A stretch of 64,000 nucleotides of DNA from Candidatus Oscillochloris fontis (GCF_004138135.1 NZ_RYFD01000012.1:22838-86837); one strand, 5' to 3'; shown: positions 1 to 9,021, numbered from the stretch's first letter. Notes: generated by a model from the sequence alone, not told the origin. A program made the numbers and translations.

Positions 1-1190
1 ATATTACTGGCTTTAGCGGGCTCAAAAAGCAGGATCTCATCTACAAGCTGCTTCAGGCACAATCCGAAGAGCAGGGCAACACCTTCAGTGATGGCATTCT
101 CGATATCGTCTCGGATGGATTCGGCTTCTTGCGCGGCGACCGCATGCTGCCCGGTTCGGACGATGTTTATGTCTCCCAATCACAGATCCGCCGCTTTGGT
201 TTGCGTACCGGCGACCGCATCTGGGGCCAGATTCGCCCTCCCAAGGAGAGCGAGCGCTTCTATTCACTCTTGCGGGTCGAGATGATCAATGGGGTTGACC
301 CCGAAACTGCCCGCAAACGCCCCTCCTTCGATCAACTCACGCCCATCTTCCCAAATGAGCAAATGAAGCTCGAAACCGAACCCAATCTGCTGCATACGCG
401 ATTGGTTGACCTGATCGCCCCGATTGGGCGCGGCCAGCGCGGTTTGATTGTCTCGCCACCCAAAGCGGGCAAGACGATGCTACTCAAGGCGATTGCCAAT
501 GGCCTGACCTCCAACTATCAGGACATTCATCTCATGGTGCTCCTGATCGGTGAGCGGCCTGAGGAAGTGACCGATATGCGCCGTAGTGTCAAGGGTGATG
601 TCATCTCCTCGACCTTTGATGAGCCAGTAGAGGATCACACCAAGGTTGCCGAGATGACCCTCGACCGCGCCAAGCGCCTGGTTGAAGGCGGGCAGGACGT
701 GGTCATCCTGATGGACTCGATCACCCGTCTGGCGCGCGCCTACAACCTGGACATGCCACCGAGCGGGCGCACCCTCTCCGGCGGTATTGATCCGGTTGCG
801 CTCTACCCACCCAAGCGTTTCTTTGGTGCGGCGCGTAATATTGAGGGCGGTGGCTCGCTGACGATCATCGCCACATGTCTGGTAGATACCGGTTCGCGTA
901 TGGACGACGTGATCTATGAGGAGTTTAAGGGCACCGGCAATATGGAGTTGCACCTGGATCGTAAACTGGCCGAGAAGCGCATCTTCCCGGCCCTCGACAT
1001 CCAGCGCAGCAGCACCCGCCGCGAAGAGTTGCTGCTTAGCCCCGATGCACTGCGTCAGGTCTGGACCTTGCGGCGTATGGTGAGTATGCTCGGTGATAAC
1101 GAAGGCACCGAACTGATGCTCACCCGGATGGCCAAAACCAAGACCAATATTGATTTCTTGGCTACCCTCAGTAAGGGCAGCCAAGGGTAG
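1..1190 (+). CDS. rho: Transcription termination factor Rho (5'-truncated by window edge)
   Basis: ATP-dependent RNA helicase that terminates transcription. The frame is open from base 3, so the N-terminus lies outside the window; the first visible residues ([17 protein letters not shown]) belong to the N-terminal helical domain. The RNA-binding cold-shock-like domain follows ([13 protein letters not shown] to [16 protein letters not shown]). The hexameric ATPase domain carries Walker [10 protein letters not shown], Walker [15 protein letters not shown], the Q/R-loop region [11 protein letters not shown], and the Rho-typical end [16 protein letters not shown]. About 395 residues are visible against roughly 420 or more in the family. 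Two palindromes and a separate hairpin follow the stop. The family call is certain; only the start is missing. Confidence 0.98.
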   Translation, partial: ITGFSGLKKQDLIYKLLQAQSEEQGNTFSDGILDIVSDGFGFLRGDRMLPGSDDVYVSQSQIRRFGLRTGDRIWGQIRPPKESERFYSLLRVEMINGVDPETARKRPSFDQLTPIFPNEQMKLETEPNLLHTRLVDLIAPIGRGQRGLIVSPPKAGKTMLLKAIANGLTSNYQDIHLMVLLIGERPEEVTDMRRSVKGDVISSTFDEPVEDHTKVAEMTLDRAKRLVEGGQDVVILMDSITRLARAYNLDMPPSGRTLSGGIDPVALYPPKRFFGAARNIEGGGSLTIIATCLVDTGSRMDDVIYEEFKGTGNMELHLDRKLAEKRIFPALDIQRSSTRREELLLSPDALRQVWTLRRMVSMLGDNEGTELMLTRMAKTKTNIDFLATLSKGSQG

Positions 1191-1193
1191 GTG

Positions 1194-1269
1194 GTTGGTG
1201 TTGTGTGGCGGCTTCGCCGCCACACAACACCAACAATGAATGATCGTTGGGGGCGGCTTCGCCGCCCCC
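1194..1269. repeat. Family A palindromic repeat, copy 1 (two of three palindromes)
   Basis: Two palindromes with the same GGCGGC-TTC-GCCGCC core: 19-bp arms at 1194-1212/1216-1234 and 9-bp arms at 1249-1257/1261-1269. The same cores recur at about 15.7, 17.1, 19.7, 38.2 and 48.0 kb. Directly downstream of rho, it could also act as a transcript 3' end. Confidence 0.8.
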
Positions 1270-1283
1270 AGACCCACACCAGC

Positions 1284-1324
1284 AAACGGCCACGTAGCAC
1301 TATTTGGATGCTACGTGGCCGTTT
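1284..1324. terminator. Strong hairpin downstream of rho
   Basis: Perfect 16-bp stem (AAACGGCCACGTAGCA, 1284-1299, with its complement at 1309-1324) and a 9-base loop. The arms begin with A3 and end with T3, so it could serve as a weak intrinsic terminator or an RNA 3'-end stabiliser after rho. Confidence 0.5.
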
Positions 1325-1423
1325 GGCTGCAAAACGGAAACAAAAATTGCCCAAACGACGTACAATGCAACAGTGATATGCAAGTGATGCGCCATTGGGC
1401 GCATTGGAGAGGAGACATCTCTC

Positions 1424-2368
1424 ATGCGATGCAACAATTGTGACGCCGAGCTCGCCCCGAATGCCCGTTTCTGCACCACCTGTGGCACGCCCGTAACCAC
1501 CACATCCGCCCCAATGGCACCTAGTGGCGGTAGCGAGTCACAGACAATGGCCGATGTCTATGATAACCACCCCGGTGAACGGATTGATCTGCCCGATCCC
1601 GCCATTGTCGGCGCTGGTCAGGGAGCCAGTGGCCTCAAGTACAAGATCATCGGTACCACCATGCAGGCGGTGGTGATCGAACTGCCCCCCAACCAGACCA
1701 TCTTCTCCGAGCGCGGTGGCATGAGTTGGATGAGCGCCAACATCAACATGCAGACCAACATGGAGGGCGGCTTAGGCGGTGCCTTCAAGCGCATGTTCTC
1801 CGGCGAGTCGCTCTTTATGGTCAGCTTCACCTCGCAGGGAGGAATGGGGATCATCGGTTTCTCCGCCGAGTTCCCCGGTAAGATCGTGCCGCTTAACCTG
1901 GGCAGCGGCCAGCAGATGATCTGCCAGAAGGACTCGTTCATGTGCGCGGAGCGCAGCGTCACCCTCGATCTGCACTTCCGGCGTAAGCTGGGGGCGGGTT
2001 TCTTTGGTGGCGAAGGCTTCATTATGCAGAAGATCACCGGCCCTGGCTTGGCTTTCGTCGAGCTTGATGGTGAGATTGTCGAGTATACCCTTGAGGCCAA
2101 TCAGATGCTTAAGGTGGATACCGGCCACGTCGCGATGTACGAACCAACCGTGCAATTTGATGTGGAGATGGTACGCGGCTTTAAGAATATCCTCTTTGGT
2201 GGCGAGGGGCTCTTCCTGGCGACCCTGCGTGGGCCGGGCCGGGTGTGGCTCCAGACGATGCCCGCCATGAATCTGGCCAAGAAGATTGCCCAGTATCTGC
2301 CTTCTACTGGCAGTAGCAGCAGTGGGAGCGGGCCGAGCATCAACCTGGGCAGCCTGTTTAATGAGTAG
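1424..2368 (+). CDS. Zinc-ribbon AIM24 family protein
   Basis: 314 residues. The N-terminus is a zinc ribbon (CNNCDAEL...CTTCGTP, two CxxC pairs within 20 residues), followed by a low-complexity linker. From about residue 60 comes an AIM24/TIGR00266-type beta-rich domain, recognisable by the [19 protein letters not shown] start and repeated glycine-rich strands ([28 protein letters not shown]). The family is widespread in bacteria and also occurs in mitochondria; its biochemical role is not settled. The ATG follows a good ribosome binding site (GAGAGGAGA). The gene stands alone, with palindromes on both sides. Family assignment is good; no function is inferred. Confidence 0.88.
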   Translation: MRCNNCDAELAPNARFCTTCGTPVTTTSAPMAPSGGSESQTMADVYDNHPGERIDLPDPAIVGAGQGASGLKYKIIGTTMQAVVIELPPNQTIFSERGGMSWMSANINMQTNMEGGLGGAFKRMFSGESLFMVSFTSQGGMGIIGFSAEFPGKIVPLNLGSGQQMICQKDSFMCAERSVTLDLHFRRKLGAGFFGGEGFIMQKITGPGLAFVELDGEIVEYTLEANQMLKVDTGHVAMYEPTVQFDVEMVRGFKNILFGGEGLFLATLRGPGRVWLQTMPAMNLAKKIAQYLPSTGSSSSGSGPSINLGSLFNE

Positions 2369-2380
2369 GGTTGTCCTGAC

Positions 2381-2425
2381 GTTCGGTTAAGGAACATGTA
2401 GGGGCGCGTCGCGACGCGCCCCTAC
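2381..2425 (+). repeat. Family C repeat, copy 1
   Basis: GTTCGGTTAAGGAACAT (2381-2397) followed by a 28-bp perfect palindrome at 2398-2425 (core GGGGCGCGTCGCGACGCGCC). The same 17-mer plus palindrome occurs in inverted orientation at 8639-8686. Confidence 0.8.
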
Positions 2426-2463
2426 ACGACACATGCCCGTAGGTAGCACCCCCAACGCAGACA

Positions 2464-2489
2464 GGGCCGAGCAGCATGCTGCTCGGCCC
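2464..2489. terminator. Palindrome between convergent genes
   Basis: 26-bp perfect palindrome (arm GGGCCGAGCAGCA) between the plus-strand AIM24 gene and the minus-strand roadblock gene. It is placed to end transcription from both sides, but there is no T-tract, so termination is inferred from position and symmetry only. Confidence 0.45.
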
Positions 2490-2522
2490 GCATCGGTTGA
2501 ACCTTTGGAGGATCGCCCTGGA

Positions 2523-2891
2523 TTAGACCAGGTTGATCAGTTCGTTCGCCGTTCGGCGCATATCAAGGAAAACAAGACCGAGTTTGGCACGGCTCTGCGC
2601 AAGTGCGGTCAGCACTGCCTCTTCACCAATAGCCATTAGAATCACATATCCATCCTCACCACGAACAAAAACCTGGTCGAGCTGGCCACGCTTAAGCTCA
2701 TTAGCGATACGCTCACCCAGGGAGAGCATGGCTGCGCTCATGGCCGAGACCCGGTCTTCCTCAACATCCGCCGGCAACGCCGAAGCCATGATGAGGCCAT
2801 CAACACTCACGACGGCTGAAGCTTCGATGTCGGGTGTGTTCATGGACAAGGCCTTCAGATGCCGCACCATCTCTTCGGTTCTGCTTGCCAT
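2523..2891 (-). CDS. Roadblock/LC7 domain protein
   Basis: 122 residues, a single roadblock/LC7 (MglB-like) domain: SAVVSVDGLIMASALP, then DRVSAMSAAMLSLGERIANELKRG, then a second strand set GYVILMAIGEEAVLTALA. In bacteria such proteins usually bind a Ras-like GTPase as an activator or scaffold. No GTPase gene is adjacent here; the nearest is at 11.0-11.6 kb, beside a second roadblock gene at 13.06-13.43 kb, so the two paralogues may share partners. The ribosome binding site is AAGGAGG, 7 bases before the ATG. An extended -10 promoter lies about 200 bp upstream. Confidence 0.9.
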   Translation of the reverse strand: MASRTEEMVRHLKALSMNTPDIEASAVVSVDGLIMASALPADVEEDRVSAMSAAMLSLGERIANELKRGQLDQVFVRGEDGYVILMAIGEEAVLTALAQSRAKLGLVFLDMRRTANELINLV

Positions 2892-3096
2892 TCAGATCCT
2901 CCTTAGGGGCCGTCAGCAGTTCTGGAGCAGAGGCGAGAACGAACTGGCAGTCGGTGCCAGGATAAGGCCGCTGTTAACGGCCATCTGGGCTTATTCTACT
3001 ACATTTCGGGAGCCTGGGCAACTAGCTTACTCGGTGGTAATCAGCAATGTTGGCCGTACACAGGCAACGAAGTGTAATGATTAGGGAATGTAGTAG

Positions 3097-3105
3097 ATTA
3101 TAGCA
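3097..3105 (-). promoter_or_regulatory. Extended -10 promoter element
   Basis: TGCTATAAT read on the minus strand, about 200 bases upstream of the roadblock start. No good -35 is seen at 16-18 bp. The same 9-mer precedes mreB, minC and the cyclophilin gene. Confidence 0.45.
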
Positions 3106-3132
3106 TGTTTGCATTACGAGAATGTAGCCAGT

Positions 3133-4437
3133 TTAGGGCGTCAGATTGAGCCGCTGGCGTAACAGATCTTCGGTTTCGCTCACCGCTTGTTCGGGGGTGA
3201 GCAGGTGGCGGAGGGTATTGGCCTGCATCTCGGCGAGTACATTCCAGACAATCTCGTTGGCTTCGCGGCGATTGGGCATGGGTTGGCCCTGTTCAGCCTG
3301 GCGGCGAAAGATGATGGCAGCTTCGCGCAGATAGGGGCTGAGATCGGGTTGTTGTTCCAGATCGAGCAGCCTACTGGTCGGCTGACAGCCAGCTTGCAGC
3401 AGGATGCCCTGGGCTTCAGCGCCGAGGAGATAGCGGATGAAGTCGCTCGTCATCTGGCGCTCGGTGCTGCTACTGCGGGCGTTGAGTACCATCAGATCAG
3501 TCTGGACATAGGGTTGTACGGGTGGTGCGTCTTCACCGAGTTGAGGCAACATGGCTACCCCCAAGTGTTCCTGCCAGAGATCATGGTAGGTACTGAGCGC
3601 ATACGACCAATCAAAAGTCATGATGACTTCGCGGCGCATGATCGCATTCTCAACCGCGATGCCATCGGTACTGGCGAGTATCTGGGGATCACTGTGCAAG
3701 CTCTCGACCCAAGCCAACCATGCTTCGGCCCCAGCACGCCCGGTAGTTCCAATAACCACGTTGTTTTGGGTATCGAAGATGCGCCCATCAAAGGCGTAGA
3801 GGTAGCCAATCGTCCGATCCAAACTCAGATTGAACGCCAAGCCCCAGGTGGATGGGTCACTCTGGGTATCGGTGAGACCACGCGCCACACGCAGGAGCGT
3901 GGGAAGGTCGGCGGGTGGAGTGGCAGCAAAGTTGGCTTGGTTGTAGTAGAGTGCGAGCGTATCGAAGGTGATCGGGATGCCATAGATCTGCGCGGGCGTG
4001 GTCTGTAGCTGCCCAGTAGCGAGCGTGGTGGGCAAAAGTTGGCCCAACTCAGTGGTGGTGAAGTACCCGTCGAGCGGTAGGATGGTACCAGTCTCGACGA
4101 GCGTACCCAGGGTATGGCTCTTGATGAGCGTCATATGGGGGCCGCCGCCCTCACTGACCGCCAGCGCCAGATCACTGCTGATCGTCGCCACCGAATGACT
4201 CTGGACGATAATCTGGACGTTAGACTGGCTTCGGTTATAGCGATCAACCAACCCAGCCAGCACACGATCCTGCGGATCTGGCCAGGCATGCCAGAGAATC
4301 AGAACGGTACGCGCTGGGAGGGGCTGAGCCGTGGCCGCAGACGGGATCGATTCCGCTGAGAGGGGCTGACAGGCCACCAAGCAACAGAGAAGAAGTCCAG
4401 TGACCAAGAAACGCCCCATGTGCTGCCATGCGGTCAC
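3133..4437 (-). CDS. Extracellular solute-binding lipoprotein (ABC importer, family 1)
   Basis: 434 residues from GTG at 4437, chosen for a GAGG 5 bases upstream and a short n-region before the signal peptide FLVTGLLLCCLVAC; the LVAC/Q junction is a lipobox, so the protein should be anchored outside the cell. The mature part is a type I solute-binding fold: VLILWHAWPD, then SVATISSDLALAVSEGGGPHM, YGIPITFDTLALYYNQANF, RREVIMTFDWSY and DFIRYLLGAEAQ, all typical of binding proteins for sugars or oligosaccharides. No permease or ATPase genes are adjacent, so it is an orphan subunit. It is divergent from the CHAT gene, with a good promoter in between. Substrate unknown. Confidence 0.85.
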   Translation of the reverse strand: MTAWQHMGRFLVTGLLLCCLVACQPLSAESIPSAATAQPLPARTVLILWHAWPDPQDRVLAGLVDRYNRSQSNVQIIVQSHSVATISSDLALAVSEGGGPHMTLIKSHTLGTLVETGTILPLDGYFTTTELGQLLPTTLATGQLQTTPAQIYGIPITFDTLALYYNQANFAATPPADLPTLLRVARGLTDTQSDPSTWGLAFNLSLDRTIGYLYAFDGRIFDTQNNVVIGTTGRAGAEAWLAWVESLHSDPQILASTDGIAVENAIMRREVIMTFDWSYALSTYHDLWQEHLGVAMLPQLGEDAPPVQPYVQTDLMVLNARSSSTERQMTSDFIRYLLGAEAQGILLQAGCQPTSRLLDLEQQPDLSPYLREAAIIFRRQAEQGQPMPNRREANEIVWNVLAEMQANTLRHLLTPEQAVSETEDLLRQRLNLTP

Positions 4438-4470
4438 GGTTGCCTCGCTTTCCACGCAGAGAACGGAGAG

Positions 4471-4500
4471 AGTATAGCATGGCGCATGGTGAGGGTGCAA
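4471..4500 (-). promoter_or_regulatory. Sigma-70-type promoter of the solute-binding protein gene
   Basis: On the minus strand: TTGCAC (4500-4495), 18-bp spacer, TATACT (4476-4471), with TGC directly before the -10. The start codon lies about 27 bases after the expected transcription start. Confidence 0.6.
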
Positions 4501-4531
4501 AATAGGGTAGGATAGAGCCGAGGAGGTGCCG

Positions 4532-7500
4532 ATGCAGCCAATAGATGATCTGCTGATACGAGTGAGCCGACGAACCACGGGGACGAGCTACACCTATGCG
4601 GTTGAGCTGTGGCTAAGTGGTGGGCGGCGGGTGCATGCCGAGGAGGATCGCCAACTCCAGGATGCGGGCATTTCAGTGGTGGAGTTAGGTGAAGACCTTG
4701 CCAATTACGGGTTGGATCTCTTCAACTGGCTCTTAAGTGGGCGTTTGGCGGTCGCGTTTCAGCAAGCATGGGCCTCGGCGGTCTCGCGGGATCGGATCTT
4801 GCGCGTGCGCCTAGCGCTCGACCCGCATGCGCCCGAACTGCACGCCATCCCCTGGGAGTTGCTCCACTTTGATGATAGTGGCGGTATGGCCCCTCCGCGC
4901 CCGCTCGCAACTGATGGCCGCATCGCCTTCTCGCGCTATATTGAGAGTGATGCCTTCGATGAGGCGCGTCTGGTGGATCAGCGGCCCATCCGCCTGCTGT
5001 TGGTCATTGCTGATCCGAGTGATCTGGCTGAGCGCTGGAACCTGGCTCCGGTGGGCCGCGAAAGCGAAGCACGCGATATGCGAACCCGCTTTAGCGCCCT
5101 GATCAGTTCGGGCCAGTTCGCCTACGATATCTTGCCCGTAGCATCACCTGAGGCATTGCATCAAGCTATCGCTCAGGGTGGCCTGGTACACGAAGAAGTC
5201 CGTGGCTATGATGTTATTCTGTTTATGGGCCACGGAGTTTATACCGAGAAGTATGGGACTCGGCTGCTTCTCGAACATGGCGAAACTGGCAAAGGCGAAC
5301 TCTACCCCAGCGAAGAGTTGGTGGGACTTATGCAGCAACTCCCCCAGCCGCGCCGCCCCAGGCTGATCGTTCTGATCTCCTGTAGTACGGCCCAGACCTC
5401 CCCGCACCGCTCCATGAATAGTCTCGCGGCACAATTGGTGATCAGTGGGGGGGTGCCGTCTGTCTTAGCCATGCAGCGGATCATCGAGATCAGCCTCGCC
5501 CGGCGCTTCACCTACCACCTGAGCGATCATCTGCTGCGCGAGGGCATCATTGATGTCGCGGTCAATACGGCCCGCAGGCGGGTCTATGCGACCGATGATC
5601 TGGGCTGGAGTATCCCCACGCTCTACATGCGCTCAGCCGATGGCCGCCTCTTTGCCCCCAACGTACAGTTGGAGTATGTGGCCAACATTCTGGCCAACCC
5701 CGACTATCTGCGCTGGAGTGGGCCGGAGTTTATCGAAGCCGGGGTCTTGGTGGCCGCGCCCGGTCAGAGTTGGCATCTACTCCGAAGCCGCCCGGAGGAT
5801 GCGCCAACCAGTGTGAGTGTGCTCGAAACGCTGCACCGCCTGCTCACCCAGCCGACGCCCAAACCACGCCCGCACAAGGTGTTGGTGAGCCAGAGCAACC
5901 TGATCGCGGTGATTGGCCCGCCCCACTCCGGGCAGACGACGATTCTGCAACGCATCGCCTATGATCTGGCCGTTCAGGTAACACATAACCCACAGGACCC
6001 ACCGGGGATGATGATCTCGCTCAGTGGCTACGAGAGCCAGCGTGGAGCGGGGCGTTTAGAGCGCCAGATCATCGAGCAGGCCAGTATTGCCAACCCCGCA
6101 CTGGGCAATGCGATCTGTGATCTCTTCCGCCCATACCAACCCAGCGCTCAGCGCCCGCGCTACATCTTCTTGCTGGATAATCTGGATAGCCTGCCGGCCC
6201 AAGTACGGCTCGATCTGGCCCACGAACTGGCGGCGATGAGTAGCCGCTTGGTTGATCAGAAGTTCGTGATTACCGCCACCCAAGAGAACTTCCCGACCCA
6301 GATCCTCCATCAAGCACATGTGTTGGTGCTCCAACCCCTCAGCGAACAACAGATCCTACGTTATGTCCGCCAACGTGAAGAACGCGGCGGCTATAAGATC
6401 TTTTGTCAGATCCGCGACAATCGGCTGCTCGCATTGGCCAGCGATCCTAGCCTGTTAGCCATGATCTATGCACGGGTGGCGGGCAACCCACAGGCACAAC
6501 TCACCCGCAACCAAGTGGTGCAGGAGTATCTGGATCAGGCGTTGAGTCTGCTCACCCCGCGCTACAGCACCGGTGATGTGGCGCGCGTCAGCCTGGGGGC
6601 CTTGGCCTGGTATAGTCGCTGGAACCACCTCGATCAGATTCCGCTGCATGACATGTTCCGTATTCTGGCGGAAACGCGCCGCGAGCGCGACTACAGCCTC
6701 GAAGATCTCTACCAAGCCCTGTGTGAAGCGCGGGTGCTGGTAAGCATTGGCCACAGCGCCACTCGCTTTGTCAACCCGGCGCTGCACGCCTACTGTGCGG
6801 CGGTGGCGCTGGCGGTGCGCCCAGATATGGACGAGCGGGTGAGTGACATCATCAGCCTGTGTAGCAACCCCCGGCGGCAGGTTTGGTGGGAGGATGTGTT
6901 GTGTGCCTTGGCCGGTCTGCTCAGCGATCCAGAGCCGCTCTTCGCCCACCTTGCGGCGGCGATCCGGGCGGGGAGTTACACCCACGCCCTACTCGCGGCG
7001 CGTTGCCTGGAGGCGTTGCCTCCCGAACAGGATGCCCGCTTAGCAGTAGCGTTGCGTGAGGAGTTACTGGATGCGTGCGTCTTACGCCTCCGCGCCGACC
7101 GCGAGCCGGTTGCCGAGCGCCGCGAGCAGATGGCCACCGCGCTGGGGCGACTAAGTCACCCCCAGGTGCGCCACGAACTGCGGCGCATTCTGGTCGAACG
7201 GGTGCGTGAGACGAGTAGTGGCCCGCGCTATGAATATACCAATGTCCGGATTGCCGCCGCCCGCGCCCTGCGCAATATCTACCTGCCCGGCAATGTTGAT
7301 CTGCACCAACAGACCCAGATGCTCAGCGCAGACGATCTGCTGATGACTCGCGGCTACCACGATATGGTCTCGTTAGCGGAACCACCGAGTGAACAGCCCG
7401 ATGCCAACTTTTCGATCAGTAATCTGCGCAACGACCGCATGTTGGTGCGCTTGATGGAGATCTGGGAGCAGGGGCCAGCGGGTCGCCGCGAATTCCAACA

Positions 7501-8221
7501 TATTCTGCGCTACTCGCCGCACCCGCCGGAGCGCGCACTGGCCGCCTTTGCCCTCGGCGACATGATTGACAGTGATCAGCGCAAGTTGCTCGATGTCCGC
7601 CAACTGCTGCGTATCATCCTCAGCCCCAGCGACCACGCCGCTATGCAGATTAGTGATGACTGGGAGGATACGATGTGGGCAGCGGCGGATGCGCTGACTC
7701 TCTTCGAGCCAACGTTGGTCGAGCCGCTGTTGACCATTCTGGTGCGGCGTGAACGCGATCTGCCCAACAGCGCGGCACAACAACTGGCCTACCTGGCGGG
7801 GCGCGTGCGTGCGGCCAACCCGACGGTGATCCGCTGGTTGATGCGGCTGTTGATCACCAACCCCAGCCAGACGATCAAGAGCAAGGCGTTACAGAGCCTC
7901 GCCTGGATGGGGATGGGGATTGAGAAGGAGCGCCTCGAACTGCGCGATGGCCGCCCTGGCCCGACGCTAAAGCAGGTGATCCAGGACATTGCCGCTGGGC
8001 GCGAGTTGCGCCGCTTCCAACTCGGTACGTTCAGTGTCAATGGGCGCACCAGCGACCGCGAGGGGGTGCCGGTCTACCTGCGGCGCAAGGCCATCGAAGC
8101 CCTCGCCTGGATCGGGGATGCCGAGACGCTGGATGATCTGGCGAGTCATGTGAATACGTGGCCGCTCGAACTGCGTGAGCCGTGGTATCAGGCGGCAGCG
8201 ACAATCCGCGAGCGAGGGTAG
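4532..8221 (+). CDS. CHAT protease-like / STAND-type ATPase / HEAT-repeat protein
   Basis: 1229 residues. ATG 4532 is preferred over GTG 4526 because AGGAGG lies 5 bases before it. Residues about 1-375 form a CHAT (caspase-like) domain with the expected catalytic pair: His234 in FMGHGVY and Cys284 in LISCSTAQ. Residues about 445-800 resemble a NACHT/STAND ATPase: P-loop GPPHSGQTT at 462-470, Walker B YIFLLDNLDSL at about 545-555. The P-loop lysine is replaced by glutamine. The C-terminal 400 residues are helical and HEAT-like (VRIAAARALRNIY, RRKAIEALAWIGDAETLDDL). CHAT-STAND-repeat architectures are typical of NLR-like sensors in which ligand sensing releases protease activity. The following gene is a small Cro-like regulator. 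Domain calls are firm for CHAT and moderate for the rest; a role in defence is inference. Confidence 0.82.
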   Translation: MQPIDDLLIRVSRRTTGTSYTYAVELWLSGGRRVHAEEDRQLQDAGISVVELGEDLANYGLDLFNWLLSGRLAVAFQQAWASAVSRDRILRVRLALDPHAPELHAIPWELLHFDDSGGMAPPRPLATDGRIAFSRYIESDAFDEARLVDQRPIRLLLVIADPSDLAERWNLAPVGRESEARDMRTRFSALISSGQFAYDILPVASPEALHQAIAQGGLVHEEVRGYDVILFMGHGVYTEKYGTRLLLEHGETGKGELYPSEELVGLMQQLPQPRRPRLIVLISCSTAQTSPHRSMNSLAAQLVISGGVPSVLAMQRIIEISLARRFTYHLSDHLLREGIIDVAVNTARRRVYATDDLGWSIPTLYMRSADGRLFAPNVQLEYVANILANPDYLRWSGPEFIEAGVLVAAPGQSWHLLRSRPEDAPTSVSVLETLHRLLTQPTPKPRPHKVLVSQSNLIAVIGPPHSGQTTILQRIAYDLAVQVTHNPQDPPGMMISLSGYESQRGAGRLERQIIEQASIANPALGNAICDLFRPYQPSAQRPRYIFLLDNLDSLPAQVRLDLAHELAAMSSRLVDQKFVITATQENFPTQILHQAHVLVLQPLSEQQILRYVRQREERGGYKIFCQIRDNRLLALASDPSLLAMIYARVAGNPQAQLTRNQVVQEYLDQALSLLTPRYSTGDVARVSLGALAWYSRWNHLDQIPLHDMFRILAETRRERDYSLEDLYQALCEARVLVSIGHSATRFVNPALHAYCAAVALAVRPDMDERVSDIISLCSNPRRQVWWEDVLCALAGLLSDPEPLFAHLAAAIRAGSYTHALLAARCLEALPPEQDARLAVALREELLDACVLRLRADREPVAERREQMATALGRLSHPQVRHELRRILVERVRETSSGPRYEYTNVRIAAARALRNIYLPGNVDLHQQTQMLSADDLLMTRGYHDMVSLAEPPSEQPDANFSISNLRNDRMLVRLMEIWEQGPAGRREFQHILRYSPHPPERALAAFALGDMIDSDQRKLLDVRQLLRIILSPSDHAAMQISDDWEDTMWAAADALTLFEPTLVEPLLTILVRRERDLPNSAAQQLAYLAGRVRAANPTVIRWLMRLLITNPSQTIKSKALQSLAWMGMGIEKERLELRDGRPGPTLKQVIQDIAAGRELRRFQLGTFSVNGRTSDREGVPVYLRRKAIEALAWIGDAETLDDLASHVNTWPLELREPWYQAAATIRERG

Positions 8222-8298
8222 GGAGAGCCGCAAAGGACGCCGAGAATCCAAGGAAATGGAAGTGGCATCAGCGTGCATAGTATCCGCTTGGAGCGACT

Positions 8299-8604
8299 AT
8301 GCCCAAGCGGATGCACGATCTTCCAGAGGAATACCTCACCCACCAGCACACCCTGGCGCGTGCCATTGGTGCGCGCATACGTCTACGTCGGAAAGCCCTC
8401 GATCTGACCCAAGAGTACCTTCGGGCACGTATGGAACTTGCGCATGTCTATATCAGCCGAACCCACTATAGCCGGATTGAGAATGGTGATGCGCTACCCA
8501 ATGCAGATGTTTTGGTAGCATTGCACAACATTCTGGGGGTTAGTTTTGATTGGCTCCTCTTAGGGATCGGGAATGATGAGCAGGATTCCCCGAAACGAGC
8601 ATAG
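8299..8604 (+). CDS. Small XRE/Cro-type HTH regulator
   Basis: 101 residues with one helix-turn-helix domain: ARAIGARIRLRRKALDLTQE, then YISRTHYSRIENGDALPNAD, then LVALHNILGVSFDWLLLG. This is the standard Cro/C1 layout, with a 10-residue insertion before the recognition helix. It starts 77 bases after the CHAT protein stop on the same strand and could be co-transcribed and control that gene. No effector domain is present. Confidence 0.85.
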   Translation: MPKRMHDLPEEYLTHQHTLARAIGARIRLRRKALDLTQEYLRARMELAHVYISRTHYSRIENGDALPNADVLVALHNILGVSFDWLLLGIGNDEQDSPKRA

Positions 8605-8638
8605 AGGCAGGATACTGCGTAGCCGCAGAGGACGGGAT

Positions 8639-8686
8639 GTAGGGGCGCGTCGCGACGCGCCCCTACGCGATGTTCCTTAACCGAAC
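8639..8686 (-). repeat. Family C repeat, copy 2 (inverted)
   Basis: The 28-bp palindrome at 8639-8666 followed by ATGTTCCTTAACCGAAC at 8670-8686, the reverse complement of the 17-mer in copy 1 at 2381-2397. The pair shows that this is a defined mobile or duplicated element and not a chance palindrome. Confidence 0.8.
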
Positions 8687-8739
8687 ACCTATGGGGCGCT
8701 ATCCTCTCTGCGTTCTTTGCGGCAAAAGAATGAGATGCT

Positions 8740-8867
8740 GTAACTGTTCACACTTCTCCTAGCATCCAGGTTTTGACGCAAAGACGCAAAGCCTTCAACA
8801 AAACCTTTGCGTCTTTGCACCTTTGCGTCAATCAGAAGCTTCCTTTACCCCAAGTGTGAACAGTTAC
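8740..8867. repeat. Family B element with terminal inverted repeats
   Basis: A 128-bp unit bounded by perfect 16-bp inverted repeats GTAACTGTTCACACTT (8740-8755) and its complement (8852-8867). Inside are inverted arrays of GACGCAAAG and CTTTGCGTC at 8774-8830. It has no coding capacity and the size of a MITE. Related cores lie at about 25.0, 33.4, 46.8, 54.6 and 58.9 kb. Confidence 0.8.
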
Positions 8868-8881
8868 GGGCTGATCCCCTA

Positions 8882-8910
8882 TTGACGTCATCCCTCCTAA
8901 GTGCTATGAT
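8882..8910 (+). promoter_or_regulatory. Promoter of the KimA-like gene
   Basis: TTGACG (8882-8887), 17-bp spacer, TATGAT (8905-8910), with TGC directly before the -10. The expected start near 8917 gives a leader of about 145 bases before the first possible start codon. Confidence 0.65.
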
Positions 8911-8916
8911 CAGCGC

Positions 8917-9021
8917 CGCGCATTGGACACCGGGCATCACCCCCCCCGGTACAACACTCAACTTCGATGATGAATACGACAGCCGACCTCCGCCGGACTG
9001 CCGCCAGTTCGGTGGTTTTTT
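8917..9021 (+). promoter_or_regulatory. Untranslated leader ending in an intrinsic terminator (candidate attenuator/riboswitch)
   Basis: Between the promoter and the transporter gene lies a hairpin CCGCCGGACT (8990-8999) / AGTTCGGTGG (9006-9015), 10 pairs with two G-U and a 6-base loop, followed directly by six Ts (9016-9021). A second hairpin ACCGGG/CCCGGT lies upstream at 8929-8950. A terminator after the promoter but before the gene means read-through must be controlled. KimA genes in Bacillus are controlled by the c-di-AMP (ydaO) riboswitch; the conserved ydaO blocks are not visible here by eye. Confidence 0.55.

Noticed and set aside
480..1277. 265-codon minus-strand frame opposite rho
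   Set aside because: Lies fully opposite a conserved rho sequence and runs into the palindromic repeat.
3187..4008. 273-codon plus-strand frame opposite the solute-binding protein
   Set aside because: Antisense of a clear lipoprotein gene; no start signal or family features.
8917..9021. ydaO-type c-di-AMP riboswitch
   Set aside because: The leader is only about 105 bases to the terminator and the conserved ydaO blocks are not visible by eye. Kept as an unassigned attenuator.
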